From Candidatus Chloroploca sp. Khr17 (GTDB lineage: Bacteria; Chloroflexota; Chloroflexia; Chloroflexales; Chloroflexaceae): a stretch of 64,000 nt of DNA. Of this stretch, positions 35,301 through 43,300 are shown one piece after another. The stretch is from contig NZ_RYFF01000008.1 of the NCBI RefSeq assembly GCF_004138165.1, positions 62,001 to 126,000 of the forward strand, given 5' to 3'. The number at the start of each line of letters is the position of its first letter. Within the stretch, counting starts at the first letter, position 1. The notes under the pieces were generated by a model. That model made no database searches. It saw only the letters and a list, made by a program, of their open reading frames with translations, and had not been told where the DNA came from. The translations under genes were made by a program, and so were the position numbers.

Positions 35301-35801
35301 AAAGCGCTCACGCATCTCATCTTGCCACTGCATCGTCAAATTCGCTGGCGCAATCACCAGCACTCGCTCGACGGCACCGCGATGCTCAAGTTCTTTAAGC
35401 AACAGCCCGGCCATAATCGTCTTGCCGGCCCCAGGATCATCGGCGAGCAGAAACCGAATGCGAGGCGAACGGAGCAAATAGTTATAGACCGCATCGAGTT
35501 GATGAGGAAGCGGGTCGATCTGCGAGAGCCCAATCGCAAACTGCGGATCAAACTGGGCCGCCGCATGAATGCGTTCAGCCATTGCGGCCAGACGAAAGCG
35601 CTCGGCATCAGCGCCGAAACTCACCCGGCGCACCACAAGCTCATGGTGGGCAAACGTCCGATCATAGAACTGATTGCTCACCGTCCCGACGGCCTGCACA
35701 CGCCACCGCTCACCCTGGGGCATCACATACAGCACGCGAGCGGGTTCAGGGAGTTGCGGACTGGTGAAAATATCATCAGGATTCAGAGGTGCATCGCTCA
35801 T
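32376..35801 (-). CDS. SNF2/DEAD-type helicase with C-terminal DUF3883-like domain
   Basis: 1141 aa superfamily 2 ATPase. DPLPHQLDAVYNYL (Q-like motif), Walker A ADDPGAGKTIMAG, motif II VDEAHKM, motif III TATPHRGN, motif V ATEAAGEGINLQF and motif VI RLEQRMGRIHRYGQ are all intact. A long coiled insertion follows around residues 360-480. The C-terminus (RYIEVKGRRGRGGV, NEWIKAARFGSEYWLYVVY) is the DUF3883 nuclease-like fold with E-x-K. Start 35801 (MSDAPLNPDDIF) is favoured by conservation-like sequence; no ribosome-binding site is seen. First gene of the island, behind a good promoter; similar helicases occur in DISARM (DrmD) and in helicase-methylase-ATPase systems. Confidence 0.9.
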   Translation of the reverse strand: MSDAPLNPDDIFTSPQLPEPARVLYVMPQGERWRVQAVGTVSNQFYDRTFAHHELVVRRVSFGADAERFRLAAMAERIHAAAQFDPQFAIGLSQIDPLPHQLDAVYNYLLRSPRIRFLLADDPGAGKTIMAGLLLKELEHRGAVERVLVIAPANLTMQWQDEMRERFRSPFTVLRREQLQAHPGAEIWRQHPRAIMSIDFARREEVRATFEGVKWDLVIVDEAHKMAAYQYGEKVQKTQAYQLGEELSERTDHLLLMTATPHRGNPDNFRLLLALLDKDLFQHNLDLATILRQPQMPIFLRRLKERMVRFDQTPIFPPRSVDTLTYALSGIEKDLYDAVTDYVRKRFQRADQLGDDRARRNVGLALMVLQRRLASSLRAIRTSLARREERLKDRLHAIQRGAAAAPVTPLLAEDDIGDDEERWAQEDLALGVSLAQTSYEYEQEIAEVRYLHDLAQMAEEEAERTDCERKLAELRHALDERKVDGQTIWDAGEKLLIFTENRDTLDYLVEKFRRWGFRVTQIYGGMKQEERRAAQADFKREDGAQILVATEAAGEGINLQFCRLMVNYDIPWNPNRLEQRMGRIHRYGQEQSVQIFNLVARNTREGDVLAAVLDKLDQMRVDLGKENVYDIIGDLFSAAELADLMQRAVKERQSLEEIQALVASTVDANEQRRKMQVALVDALAADMMMPDTLDEIREQVRISQEQRLVPEYVERFVVTAFRTLVADHNQRATIRPRANEPGVWMIEAVPHFMRLVAPAGYTIKPSYPQLVFTRPLAEQETKAEFVAPGHPLFEALLRLVRDRYSPLLTAGAQFAAGLHDQGLFWLLKATASDGTGSVAGQKLVGVHQRADGTLESRDPLTLLDYEPIPGPTDEHKAPPLPDALRPLSADQSTVLAWAEQYVVTPYLERLRQQREHEANVREHYLQSSLETLIAEQTAKIIAYAADEKARKRDAGQYDIGLRTLEQNREEYEVRLKRRLEENGRMRSVGADAPQIIGVCAFVPAPDVLADDDEGDDPDVEALAVAVARQYEHANNRHAQSVEADGLGFDLRSRGANEIRYIEVKGRRGRGGVTLTANEWIKAARFGSEYWLYVVYGCGSPKPQLTLIRDPAACLTVSEHVVSASRFRVNAGELSRNGIMVD

Positions 35802-35842
35802 AGGTATACATTGACTTACAGATGGGTGCGTGACTAGATCCA

Positions 35843-35872
35843 AGTATACCACGCGAAGTTATGGGTGTGTCA
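35843..35872 (-). promoter_or_regulatory. Promoter for the helicase-methylase-ATPase island
   Basis: Minus strand: TGACAC (35867-35872), 18-nt spacer, TATACT (35843-35848). Transcription would start near 35836, leaving a leader of about 35 nt before the helicase ATG at 35801. Confidence 0.55.
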
Positions 35873-36150
35873 TTGCAGCAACCAATGCCATGAGGGTGAT
35901 TGCATCTTGCATTATCAGCGAGCCATATCAATCGACGAACAGGCGTTTTACGCCAGGAAATCCTGGAGAGCCCAAAGTCCTGGATCAAGATCAGTACTAA
36001 AGTACCAGAAAAAGCTCGATTAGACACAAGTGGATAAAGCGAGATCTCGCTACTAATCAAGTATAGCAGCCCTATCTGGGTTGTACACAGGAGGGTCGGC
36101 TTTTAGTCGGCTAATGGTTTTTCAGGAAATGATCCGCTATGCACCCGATG

Positions 36151-36213
36151 CCGTGGGGCTAAAGCCCTCGGCTATGGGAAGCGAAGCCCGCGTGCGCGGG
36201 CTGTAGAGGAGGT
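36151..36213. repeat. Dispersed palindromic repeat (GGGCTAAAGCCC type)
   Basis: GGGGCTAAAGCCCTCGGCTA followed by GGGAAGCGAAGCCCGC and GTGCGCGGGCT. Contains two small hairpins, GGGCTAAAGCCC and CCCGCGTGCGCGGG. It has the look of a multi-copy intergenic element; only one clear copy is in this window. Confidence 0.5.
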
Positions 36214-36382
36214 GATACAAATTTCACGCGACAACGTGTAACGTGCCGTCCACTTATTGATCCAAGTAACTCGGACAAACGCGCAATCAACCAGAACGTT
36301 GGCATATAGATCAACAGCGATAGCGCATGATCAGCCAACTCCAGGCGTACACCAGAGCGAACGATGGGAGCTATATAGGTAT

Positions 36383-36748
36383 ATGGTTGCAAAAGAACAA
36401 GAGATACAGATCATCTGCACGGATCATGGCACATATGAATGCCTTGTTGATCCAATGTTAATGCCCAGTCTGACCCGTATGCTTACTGGGACAACGCCCA
36501 TGGATAGAGAGGTCGACAGCCTCGCTATTCCCCGCTCACCGGGATGGTTGTATTTTGTTGTTTGGGGGTTGCGCTGGTATAGAAAGCGGATTTCGCGAAG
36601 GCTTGGACATCGTTGTGTGTATGAGCCAAGTTGCTCACGTTATGCAGAGCTCGCGGTTAGGAAATATGGGCTGTGGTACGGAGTTCGACTTACCCTTCAG
36701 CGTATCGTCCGTTGTCGACCGGGATATGGTGGTACCGATCTACCATAA
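36383..36748 (+). CDS. yidD: YidD family membrane-insertion factor, orphan copy
   Basis: 121 aa. The C-terminal half (LGHRCVYEPSCSRYAELAVR, then YGLWYGVRLTLQRIVRCRPG) is the YidD fold, with the conserved Cys residues of C-x4-SC-S-Y and the later RC-x-P. YidD assists YidC-dependent membrane insertion and normally sits in the rpmH-rnpA-yidD-yidC cluster. Here it stands alone beside a defence-type island and has an extra N-terminal part of about 60 residues without recognised homology. Start 36383 is the best of several; a longer frame begins at 36257. Codon use is AT-richer than in most of the window, compatible with transfer. Confidence 0.8.
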   Translation: MVAKEQEIQIICTDHGTYECLVDPMLMPSLTRMLTGTTPMDREVDSLAIPRSPGWLYFVVWGLRWYRKRISRRLGHRCVYEPSCSRYAELAVRKYGLWYGVRLTLQRIVRCRPGYGGTDLP

Positions 36749-36776
36749 TCAAGCATCTATATCAGAGGAGGAACCG

Positions 36777-36989
36777 ATGCAATACTTTGTCGAACCCATT
36801 GGCGCACTATTCGCAAATGCCGACTTGCCTACTCTCGCGAAGAAATTTGATCAGCGATCACACGAGGGATACCGGCTTCATTCTGTATTCCAAGTGTCTC
36901 AACCAGGTTGCCTAGGTATTGGGGCACCTTCTACAACCTATCTCGCAATATATGAAAAAATAGAAGAGAACCACGCAGCCAGTACGTAG
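36777..36989 (+). CDS. Small hypothetical protein downstream of yidD
   Basis: 70 aa: begins MQYFVEPIGALFANADLPTL, with FDQRSHEGYRLHSVFQV in the middle. The spacing of a short beta start, a helix, then (E)G-Y-x-L-x-S-V resembles DUF4177-like small proteins, but the match is weak. A very strong ribosome-binding site, AGGAGG 7 nt before the ATG, supports translation. Starts 28 nt after yidD; one transcript is likely. Ends before the 37025 bidirectional hairpin. Confidence 0.65.
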   Translation: MQYFVEPIGALFANADLPTLAKKFDQRSHEGYRLHSVFQVSQPGCLGIGAPSTTYLAIYEKIEENHAAST

Positions 36990-37024
36990 CGTCTGCGCAT
37001 TACCCTGCTTAACGTTACATCATA

Positions 37025-37069
37025 TGAGACGTCAAAACGGCCAGCTTCGCTGGCCGTTTTGACGTCTCA
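37025..37069. terminator. Bidirectional hairpin between the yidD operon and fadD
   Basis: Perfect 21-bp stem (37025-37045 with 37049-37069), loop TTC, apex AAAACGGCCAGC/GCTGGCCGTTTT. It lies between convergent genes. Confidence 0.75.
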
Positions 37070-37078
37070 ACCTGATCC

Positions 37079-38821
37079 TTACGCGGGTGTCTGGGCTACC
37101 GTTTCGCCCTTCTGGCGGGCCTTCTCTTCTTCGATCAGGACGCGGCGGAGGATCTTGCCGACCATGGTCTTGGGCAATTCGGTGCGGAACTCAACCTCAC
37201 GGGGGATCTTGTAGCTCGCAAGATGGATCTTGCAGAACTCCTTGATCTCATCGGGCGTTGGGTTTTCACCGGTCTTCGGCACAATGAAGGCCTTGACAGT
37301 ATCATCGCCACGCTTGGGGTTCGGAATGCCAACCACCACCGCCTCCATGACCTTGGGATGCATATAGAGCACCTCTTCAACATCGCGGGGCAGCACCTTG
37401 AAGCCACTGGCGATAATCATGTCCTTCTTGCGGTCAACGATATAGAAGTACCCTTCGGGGTCAACCTTGCAGATATCGCCGGTGCGCAGCCAGCCATCGG
37501 CATCAATGGTCTGGGCCGTCTCTTCGGGGCGATTCCAATAGCCCTGCATAATCTGGGGGCCACGGACACAGAGTTCGCCCTGGGCCTCGTTATCAAACGG
37601 CAGCGTTTCACCGGTCTCCAGATCAACAATCTTGGCATCGGTATCAGGCACCGGAATGCCAACACTGCCGCCCTTGCGCGTGCCAAAGACCGGATTGCAG
37701 TGCGTCACCGGACTGCATTCGGTCATGCCAAAGCCCTCGACCAGGCGCCCGCCGGTAATCTGCCCGAACTTCTCTTGCACTTCGATAGGCAATGGAGCCG
37801 AACCAGAGATACAGGCCGTCACACTTTTCAGGTCATACTTGGCGACATCGGGATGATTAATAATGCCAATATACATCGCCGGCACACCCGGATAGAGCGT
37901 ACAGCGCTCTTTCTGGATCACCTTCATCACATTATCAATCGGGCGAGGATTGGGCACAATGACAATTTCGGCCCCCATCGAGATCGAATAGATCATCGCC
38001 ACGGTCATGCCATACACGTGGAAGAAAGGAATGGCGGCCATCATCTTCTCGGCGCCACGTTTGCCCTTGGGGAGCCAGGCCTGAATCATCAGGGCGTTGC
38101 CAATGAGGTTACGGTGCGACAGCATCGCCGCCTTGGGCAAGCCTGTGGTGCCACCGGTATACTGCAAGAGCGCCGTATCAAGCGCGGCGACTTCAGCGCG
38201 TGGGGGTGTGGGGGCATATTTCTCGAGCAAGCGCGCAAAGAAGAAGATATCAGATTCGGGTTGCACATCAACCCACTCGGGGGCTCGTTTTTGCTTGCTT
38301 TTCACCAGGAAGTTGGAAGGAAAAGAGAGCGTATCAAAGACATAGGCAATAATCGTACGTTTGACGGGTGTTTCAGAACGGATTTCACGCAAACGCGGCC
38401 AGAAGAGATTGAGCATAATGACCGTCTCGGCACCCGCGTCAACCAGTTGATGCTGCAACTCACGGCTTGTATAGGTTGGATTCACATTCACAACCATCGC
38501 CCCGAGGCGCATCGCCGCAAAGAAACTAATAATGTAATGGGGCGAGTTGGGCAGCATAATGGCGACCCGCTCACCTTTGCGGACGCCAAGTTGGTAGAGA
38601 GCCGTCGCCATCCGGTCAACCTGCTCGTTGAGTTGACGATAGGTCATGCGCCCACCAACGGTAAAACGCTCACCGAGCAGATAACTGAGCACAAAATTGG
38701 TCGCGATCTTATCAGGAAAGGCACGGGCAGTCTCATTGAGGAGATCGCTCAACGATTGATCGGGGTACGTGATGTTTCGGACTACATCCGGCTCATAGCT
38801 TGCAAACCAGGGTCGCTCCAT
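37079..38821 (-). CDS. fadD: Long-chain acyl-CoA synthetase (FadD type)
   Basis: ATP/AMP-dependent activation of fatty acids to acyl-CoA. The adenylation motif YTGGTTGLPKAAMLSH is near residue 220. Further signatures are GFGMTECSPVTH, GWLRTGDICKVDPEGYFYIV and the hinge DRKKDMIIASG. The catalytic Lys lies in ELPKTMVGKILRR near the C-terminus. 580 aa is normal. The ATG at 38821 has AAGGAGGTG upstream. Single-gene unit; chain-length preference cannot be read from sequence. Confidence 0.93.
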   Translation of the reverse strand: MERPWFASYEPDVVRNITYPDQSLSDLLNETARAFPDKIATNFVLSYLLGERFTVGGRMTYRQLNEQVDRMATALYQLGVRKGERVAIMLPNSPHYIISFFAAMRLGAMVVNVNPTYTSRELQHQLVDAGAETVIMLNLFWPRLREIRSETPVKRTIIAYVFDTLSFPSNFLVKSKQKRAPEWVDVQPESDIFFFARLLEKYAPTPPRAEVAALDTALLQYTGGTTGLPKAAMLSHRNLIGNALMIQAWLPKGKRGAEKMMAAIPFFHVYGMTVAMIYSISMGAEIVIVPNPRPIDNVMKVIQKERCTLYPGVPAMYIGIINHPDVAKYDLKSVTACISGSAPLPIEVQEKFGQITGGRLVEGFGMTECSPVTHCNPVFGTRKGGSVGIPVPDTDAKIVDLETGETLPFDNEAQGELCVRGPQIMQGYWNRPEETAQTIDADGWLRTGDICKVDPEGYFYIVDRKKDMIIASGFKVLPRDVEEVLYMHPKVMEAVVVGIPNPKRGDDTVKAFIVPKTGENPTPDEIKEFCKIHLASYKIPREVEFRTELPKTMVGKILRRVLIEEEKARQKGETVAQTPA

Positions 38822-38933
38822 GCAGGCACCTCCTTGTGCGGTAGATACAAAGACCGTAGCTGGTCATCAGCCTTTCACAACCTGTGCGAATGCATTGCCG
38901 ACAACCAACTACGGACAAAAGGTTTGAAACTAC

Positions 38934-39104
38934 TTATACGTCGTCACGCAACCAACCGCGCTCACGGGCAATGAATTTGATCGTCGCGTCATCAGGTGGA
39001 TAAAGGCCAGCCGCCTGATAGGCATAGGCCAGAAGTGCAGCGCCACCAATGAGCCCGAGCACCAGCCCGAGCACAAAGGCAAACGCACTCATTACCTGTT
39101 TCAT
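38934..39104 (-). CDS. Small single-span membrane protein
   Basis: 56 aa: MKQVMSAFAFVLGLVLGLIG starts a membrane helix of about 22 residues, followed by a short acidic/basic tail (YPPDDATIKFIARERGWL) on the outside or inside. The ribosome-binding site GGAGGAAG is excellent, which fixes the start at 39104 rather than the longer reading. Divergent from lacD, with a dyad-bearing promoter region between them. No family was recognised. Confidence 0.65.
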   Translation of the reverse strand: MKQVMSAFAFVLGLVLGLIGGAALLAYAYQAAGLYPPDDATIKFIARERGWLRDDV

Positions 39105-39136
39105 TCTTCCTCCAGGTATTTCGTGTGCTATCACAG

Positions 39137-39160
39137 GGTACAATGTGATGCTATTGTACC
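39137..39160. promoter_or_regulatory. Dyad GGTACAAT-N8-ATTGTACC with overlapping divergent -10 boxes
   Basis: Perfect 8-bp inverted repeat (39137-39144 and 39153-39160). Each arm contains TACAAT reading outward, one toward lacD and one toward the small membrane protein. For the latter, TTAACC lies 17 nt upstream as a -35. A bound dimer would cover both -10 boxes; operator function is inferred. Confidence 0.45.
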
Positions 39161-39216
39161 ATGACTTCAATCCCTGGTTAACACAATGTGACCTTTGTTT
39201 TGCCCCTATCTTCGGG

Positions 39217-39222
39217 TATAAT
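39217..39222 (+). promoter_or_regulatory. -10 element of the lacD promoter
   Basis: Perfect TATAAT, 61 nt upstream of the lacD start, with TTTGTT 17 nt further upstream as a poor -35. Confidence 0.5.
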
Positions 39223-39283
39223 AGACGCGGTTTATGGTTCGAGCCAAGACGCAGGTAAAGTTCTCTGCAAAGGAGCGAGTACG

Positions 39284-40303
39284 ATGGGGAAAGTACAGAT
39301 CACAAAGGGCAAATACGCAGGCATTCAGGCGTGTGCTGACGACAAGGGGATCATTGCCGCTGCCGCAATGGATCAGCGCGGCTCCCTCAAGAAGGCGATC
39401 GCAAAAGCACGGGGTTCTGAGGCTTCCAACAGTGACCTCACGGCTTTCAAGACGTCGATTACACGGGTGTTGACCAAACATTCGACCGCGATCCTGATGG
39501 ATCCCGAGTATGGTCTGCCGGCCCTCGAGCACAAAGCCCCCGGAACCGGGGTTCTGCTGGCCTACGAAAAGACCGGCTACGACGCAACCGTGCGCGGTCG
39601 TCTGCCTGACCTGCTTGGTGAGTGGAGTGTCCGGCGCATCAAGGCTGCTGGTGGCGATGCCGTCAAGATCCTGCTCTACTACAATCCCTTTGATGCCAAA
39701 GCGATCAACGAGATCAAGCATGCCTTCATTGAGCGCATCGGCGCGGAATGTGTCGCCAACGATATCCCGTTCTTCCTTGAGCCCATTGCCTACGATGATG
39801 CCATGGACGAGAAATCGCTGGAGTACGCCAAGGTCAAGCCGAAGTATGTCACCGCCTATATGGCCGAGTTCTCGAAGCCAGAATATGGCGTTGATGTGCT
39901 CAAGGTTGAGGTGCCAGTCAATGTGAAGTTCGTTGAGGGCATGCGCGTCTTTGCCGGCGAGAAGGCCTACACCCGCGCCGAGGCCGGCGAACTCTTCCGT
40001 GAGGCCGCCAGTGTTTCAACCAAGCCCTTTATCTACCTCAGCGCCGGTGTCACCGACGAGGTCTTCCGCGAGACGCTTGAACTCGCCGCCGAGGCCGGCA
40101 CCCCCTTCTCGGGTGTGCTCTGTGGCCGGGCGACCTGGCAGGATGGCATTCCAGTCTATGGCGAAAAGGGCGTCGAGGCTCTCGAAGAGTGGCTCGAAGA
40201 CCGTGGCGTCGCCAATATTGAGGCGCTCAACGCGATCCTCGCCCAGGGTGCCAAGCCCTGGTGGACCGTCTATGGCGGTAAGGATCAGATCGAGGTCATC
40301 TAG
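39284..40303 (+). CDS. lacD: LacD-type class I aldolase (tagatose/fructose 1,6-bisphosphate)
   Basis: Cleaves or forms ketose-1,6-bisphosphates with DHAP and glyceraldehyde-3-P; likely serves central carbon metabolism. LacD signatures: AAAMDQRGSLKKAI, AILMDPEYGLPA, GAGGDAVKILLYYNP-like AAGGDAVKILLYY with the Schiff-base Lys, FFLEPIAYDD, VLKVEVPVN, YLSAGVTDEVF and SGVLCGRATWQDG. The start at 39284 has AAAGGAG upstream and gives the standard N-terminus; the frame runs 32 codons further up without support. 339 aa. No lac/tagatose genes are near, so a general aldolase role is more likely. Ends at the 40313 hairpin. Confidence 0.9.
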   Translation: MGKVQITKGKYAGIQACADDKGIIAAAAMDQRGSLKKAIAKARGSEASNSDLTAFKTSITRVLTKHSTAILMDPEYGLPALEHKAPGTGVLLAYEKTGYDATVRGRLPDLLGEWSVRRIKAAGGDAVKILLYYNPFDAKAINEIKHAFIERIGAECVANDIPFFLEPIAYDDAMDEKSLEYAKVKPKYVTAYMAEFSKPEYGVDVLKVEVPVNVKFVEGMRVFAGEKAYTRAEAGELFREAASVSTKPFIYLSAGVTDEVFRETLELAAEAGTPFSGVLCGRATWQDGIPVYGEKGVEALEEWLEDRGVANIEALNAILAQGAKPWWTVYGGKDQIEVI

Positions 40304-40312
40304 CACCTCCAC

Positions 40313-40369
40313 GTTGCCGACAGAATCACGAGGGCCAGCATTGCTGGCCCTCGTGATTCTGTCGGCAAC
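40313..40369. terminator. Bidirectional hairpin between lacD and the PPC-repeat gene
   Basis: Perfect 27-bp stem (40313-40339 with 40343-40369), loop ATT, apex GGGCCAGC/GCTGGCCC, between convergent genes, 10 nt after the lacD stop. Confidence 0.75.
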
Positions 40370-40381
40370 CTACGTTGCCTT

Positions 40382-43300
40382 TTATTCTGCCTGCAAGGTA
40401 AAGCTATACGTGCCGACCTCGTCTTCATTGGCTTCGCCACCAACCACCAGGCGATAGGTTCCTGTAGCCTCAAGGCTCAATGGTCCTTGGTCGCCGCTAG
40501 CGAGCGACACGTCAAAGAGGATCGCACCATTCGGATCTTCTAGCCTCCAGTTGAGTTGGGACAGTCCATTGCGCGAGAGCAGATCAAGCAAGATGCTTTG
40601 CCCGCTGGTACCAGTGAAGGTATAGATGTCTTGCGCCCCCGGGCTCTCGATGTTGCCCGCGCCAACCGCAGGATCGCCGTCGGCAATCGTGTCGCCGATC
40701 ACGATGGCAAACTCTTGGGCCGGAGGAACCGCCCACAATTGGAACCCATAGGTGCCAACTTCGTCCTGGTTGGCTTCGCCGCCCACTTCAATCCGATAGA
40801 TCCCCGTCTGCGGCAAAATCAACGGCCCACGATCTTCGCTAAAGAGCGGAGCGTCGAAAATGACCGTGCCATCCGGGGCCAGGAAGCGCCAGTTGAGTTG
40901 GGTCAAGCCGCTGCGCGCCTGCACATCAAGGAAGATCGCCTCCCCCGTCGTTGCCGTGAAGGTGTAGATGTCTTGCGCCCCCGGCGTCTCGATGTTGCCC
41001 GCGCCCGGCCCGGGTTGCCCATCGTCAACCGCATCACCGATAGCAATAGCGAACTCTTGCGGGTCAGGCACCTCCCACAATTTGAAGCGATAGGTGCCGA
41101 CTTCCGTCGTATTTGGTTCGCCACCAACGGCAATGCGGTAGGTGCCAGTTTGCGTGATGGTCAACGGGCCACGATCTTCGGTAAAGAGCGGGGCGTCGAA
41201 GATGACCGTGCCATCCGGGGCCTCCATGACCCAGTTGAGCTGGGTCAGCCCATTACGCGCCTGCACATCGACGAACACAACTTGTGGACTCGTGACGGTG
41301 ACGGTGTAAATGTCCTGAACATAGGGTTCTTCAATGTTGCCTGCCCCTGAACCAGGCACGCCATCATCAACCACATCGCCAATGTTCAGCGCAAACCGAT
41401 CAGGCAGCGGCACCCCAACCAACTGGAAGGAATAGGTGCCACTCCCACCGCTTGTGTCATCGCCAACGATCAGTCGGTACGTTCCTGGCTTGCGCAGCAT
41501 GATATTGTTGGTTGAGCCAAGCACACGATCAAAGATCGTTGCGCCTTGCGGGTCGGTCAGCTTCCAGCGCGTATTGCTCAACTCAGGCGCAGCACTGAGC
41601 AGGTTGAAGATGACCTGGCGATCAGCTTCCGCCTCAAAGGTGTAAATATCAAACGCCCCAGGGTTCTCCAGGTTGCCGGCACCTTCTGCAGGCACCCCAT
41701 CGCTGACCGTATCACCAAGGCTGATGGGAAAACGATTATCCTCGGCCCCGGCAAAGTTGAAGAACATCAAGACCGATGCGCCCGTCGCCGGGCCAAGGCC
41801 ATCAAACGAGGCGGTAGCCCCGGTCACGGTATCAACCGCAACGGCACGAAATGGCTCGCCTTCGGGGATGAAAGGCAGGAAGAAATAGCCAGCGGGATCA
41901 GTCGCCCCAGTAAACGGCGTGAGCGCCCGCCCACCGGCCTGGGGAAAGACTTTGATCAGATAACGCCCGGCGAGATCAGAGCCGCCTGCTTGGGCGAGCG
42001 AAACCGAGGGGCCATTTGTGCCGCCACCGGCATTGCCACAGCCGTTGCCCCCAGGAGGCGGCGCACCACCAATGCCCCGACTGCCACCACCACCAGATCC
42101 ACCAGCAGCCGAGGCTGCAGTGCATCCCTGAGATGGAGGTGCAGGCGGATCGCCAAAACACGAACCACCGCGCGCGAGCTTACAGGCAAAATATGCCGTT
42201 GTGATAATGCCAAGGCCAATCGCTGCACCAGCAGCAAAGGCTGCAAGCGCCGTTGTTGCGGCAGCAAGACCCGCTGCCGCGCCCAGGGTACCCACAATGC
42301 CACCCATTAACCCGAGGAAATCGCTAAACTGGGCGTCGGCGTCGTATTGCGCGAGGGCAGCACTGACCGTAAAGATATTTGAATTCTGGATCAGCAAGGC
42401 AACATCATTCAGCGCCTGGAGTTCAACCGCATTCGGCCCGGCCGCAACCAGGGCCGCAAGATCATTGCGCGTCTGACCAAATTGCACGATCGCTTGATCA
42501 AGATTCGCACGCTCTTCGGCAGTGGCGGTCGGCACATTGCCCAGATAGGTGATGGTTGCCGCAAGCCACTGATCAATAATCTCGGCGGCAGGACGTACAA
42601 GTGGTGTCGCCGCTTCAATGACCACGTCAAGCGGGTCACTGCGCTGGCCGTTACTCACATTTGCAAGCACCAGCGTAGCAGGGCCAGCGGGCAAGGCAGG
42701 GATAACGACACGCAACGTCTGCTCACCCGTCGCACGCGCCTCGGACACGATGGCCGGAACCGCAGCGACGGCATCGCTACCTGTCGAACGGAAGGTCGCC
42801 ACATTGCCATTGATCGAAACAGGATTGAAGCCGGCACCACGAATCGTAAGCAACGTGCCCGGGGCTCCACTGAGCGTTCCGCCTTGCGCAAGTGCGGCCG
42901 AGCCAGCATCTGGTGTCACCTGTTGTACCGTCACGGCACTGGAAGGCGTGCTGATGATCGCCCCATTTGGCGCAACTTCGGCGGTACTAGCGACAACAAG
43001 TTCACCAATCCCGTCACCATCCTGGTCGGGCAGCAGATTGTAGGTCACTACTGCCTGTCCAGGTTGAATGCGGTTGGCAAAGCCGACCGTGCTAATCTCC
43101 ACGGGAAGCTCGAGCGGTTGATCTGACGTGACCACAATATCGCCTAGGAACGTGACACCGATATCGTCCCACGCAATGCCCGACTCGGCGGTCACTTCGG
43201 CTTGCGAGCGTTCACGAATCGCGATCGTGGCACTGCTGCTCACGGCACCCGGTGGAACCGTAATGGTTGCGCCCGAAGCGCCGCCAAAAACACCTCCCTG

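Larger units (their letters stand above)
35802..36382. other. 581-bp gap upstream of the island helicase and yidD
   Basis: Contains the helicase promoter (35843-35872), a solo 16-nt sequence AGGGTGATTGCATCTT (35893-35908) resembling the terminal repeat of the 51.6-kb element, and a palindrome-rich repeat (36151-36213). The rest is AT-richer than the surroundings, with no believable ORF. Confidence 0.6.

Noticed and set aside
28885..35801. DISARM system
   Set aside because: The helicase and methylase are reminiscent of DrmD and DrmMI, but no drmA, drmB or drmC gene is present; the DUF499 ATPase fits the helicase-methylase-ATPase type better.
33432..35837. 801-codon open frame on the plus strand
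   Set aside because: It lies antisense to the helicase, whose motifs are intact. The antisense protein is rich in Arg, His and Ile with no domain, as expected from high-GC third positions.
35776..36060. 94-codon minus-strand frame upstream of the helicase
   Set aside because: It overlaps the helicase promoter and start, has no ribosome-binding site, and shows no similarity to any family that I can recognise.
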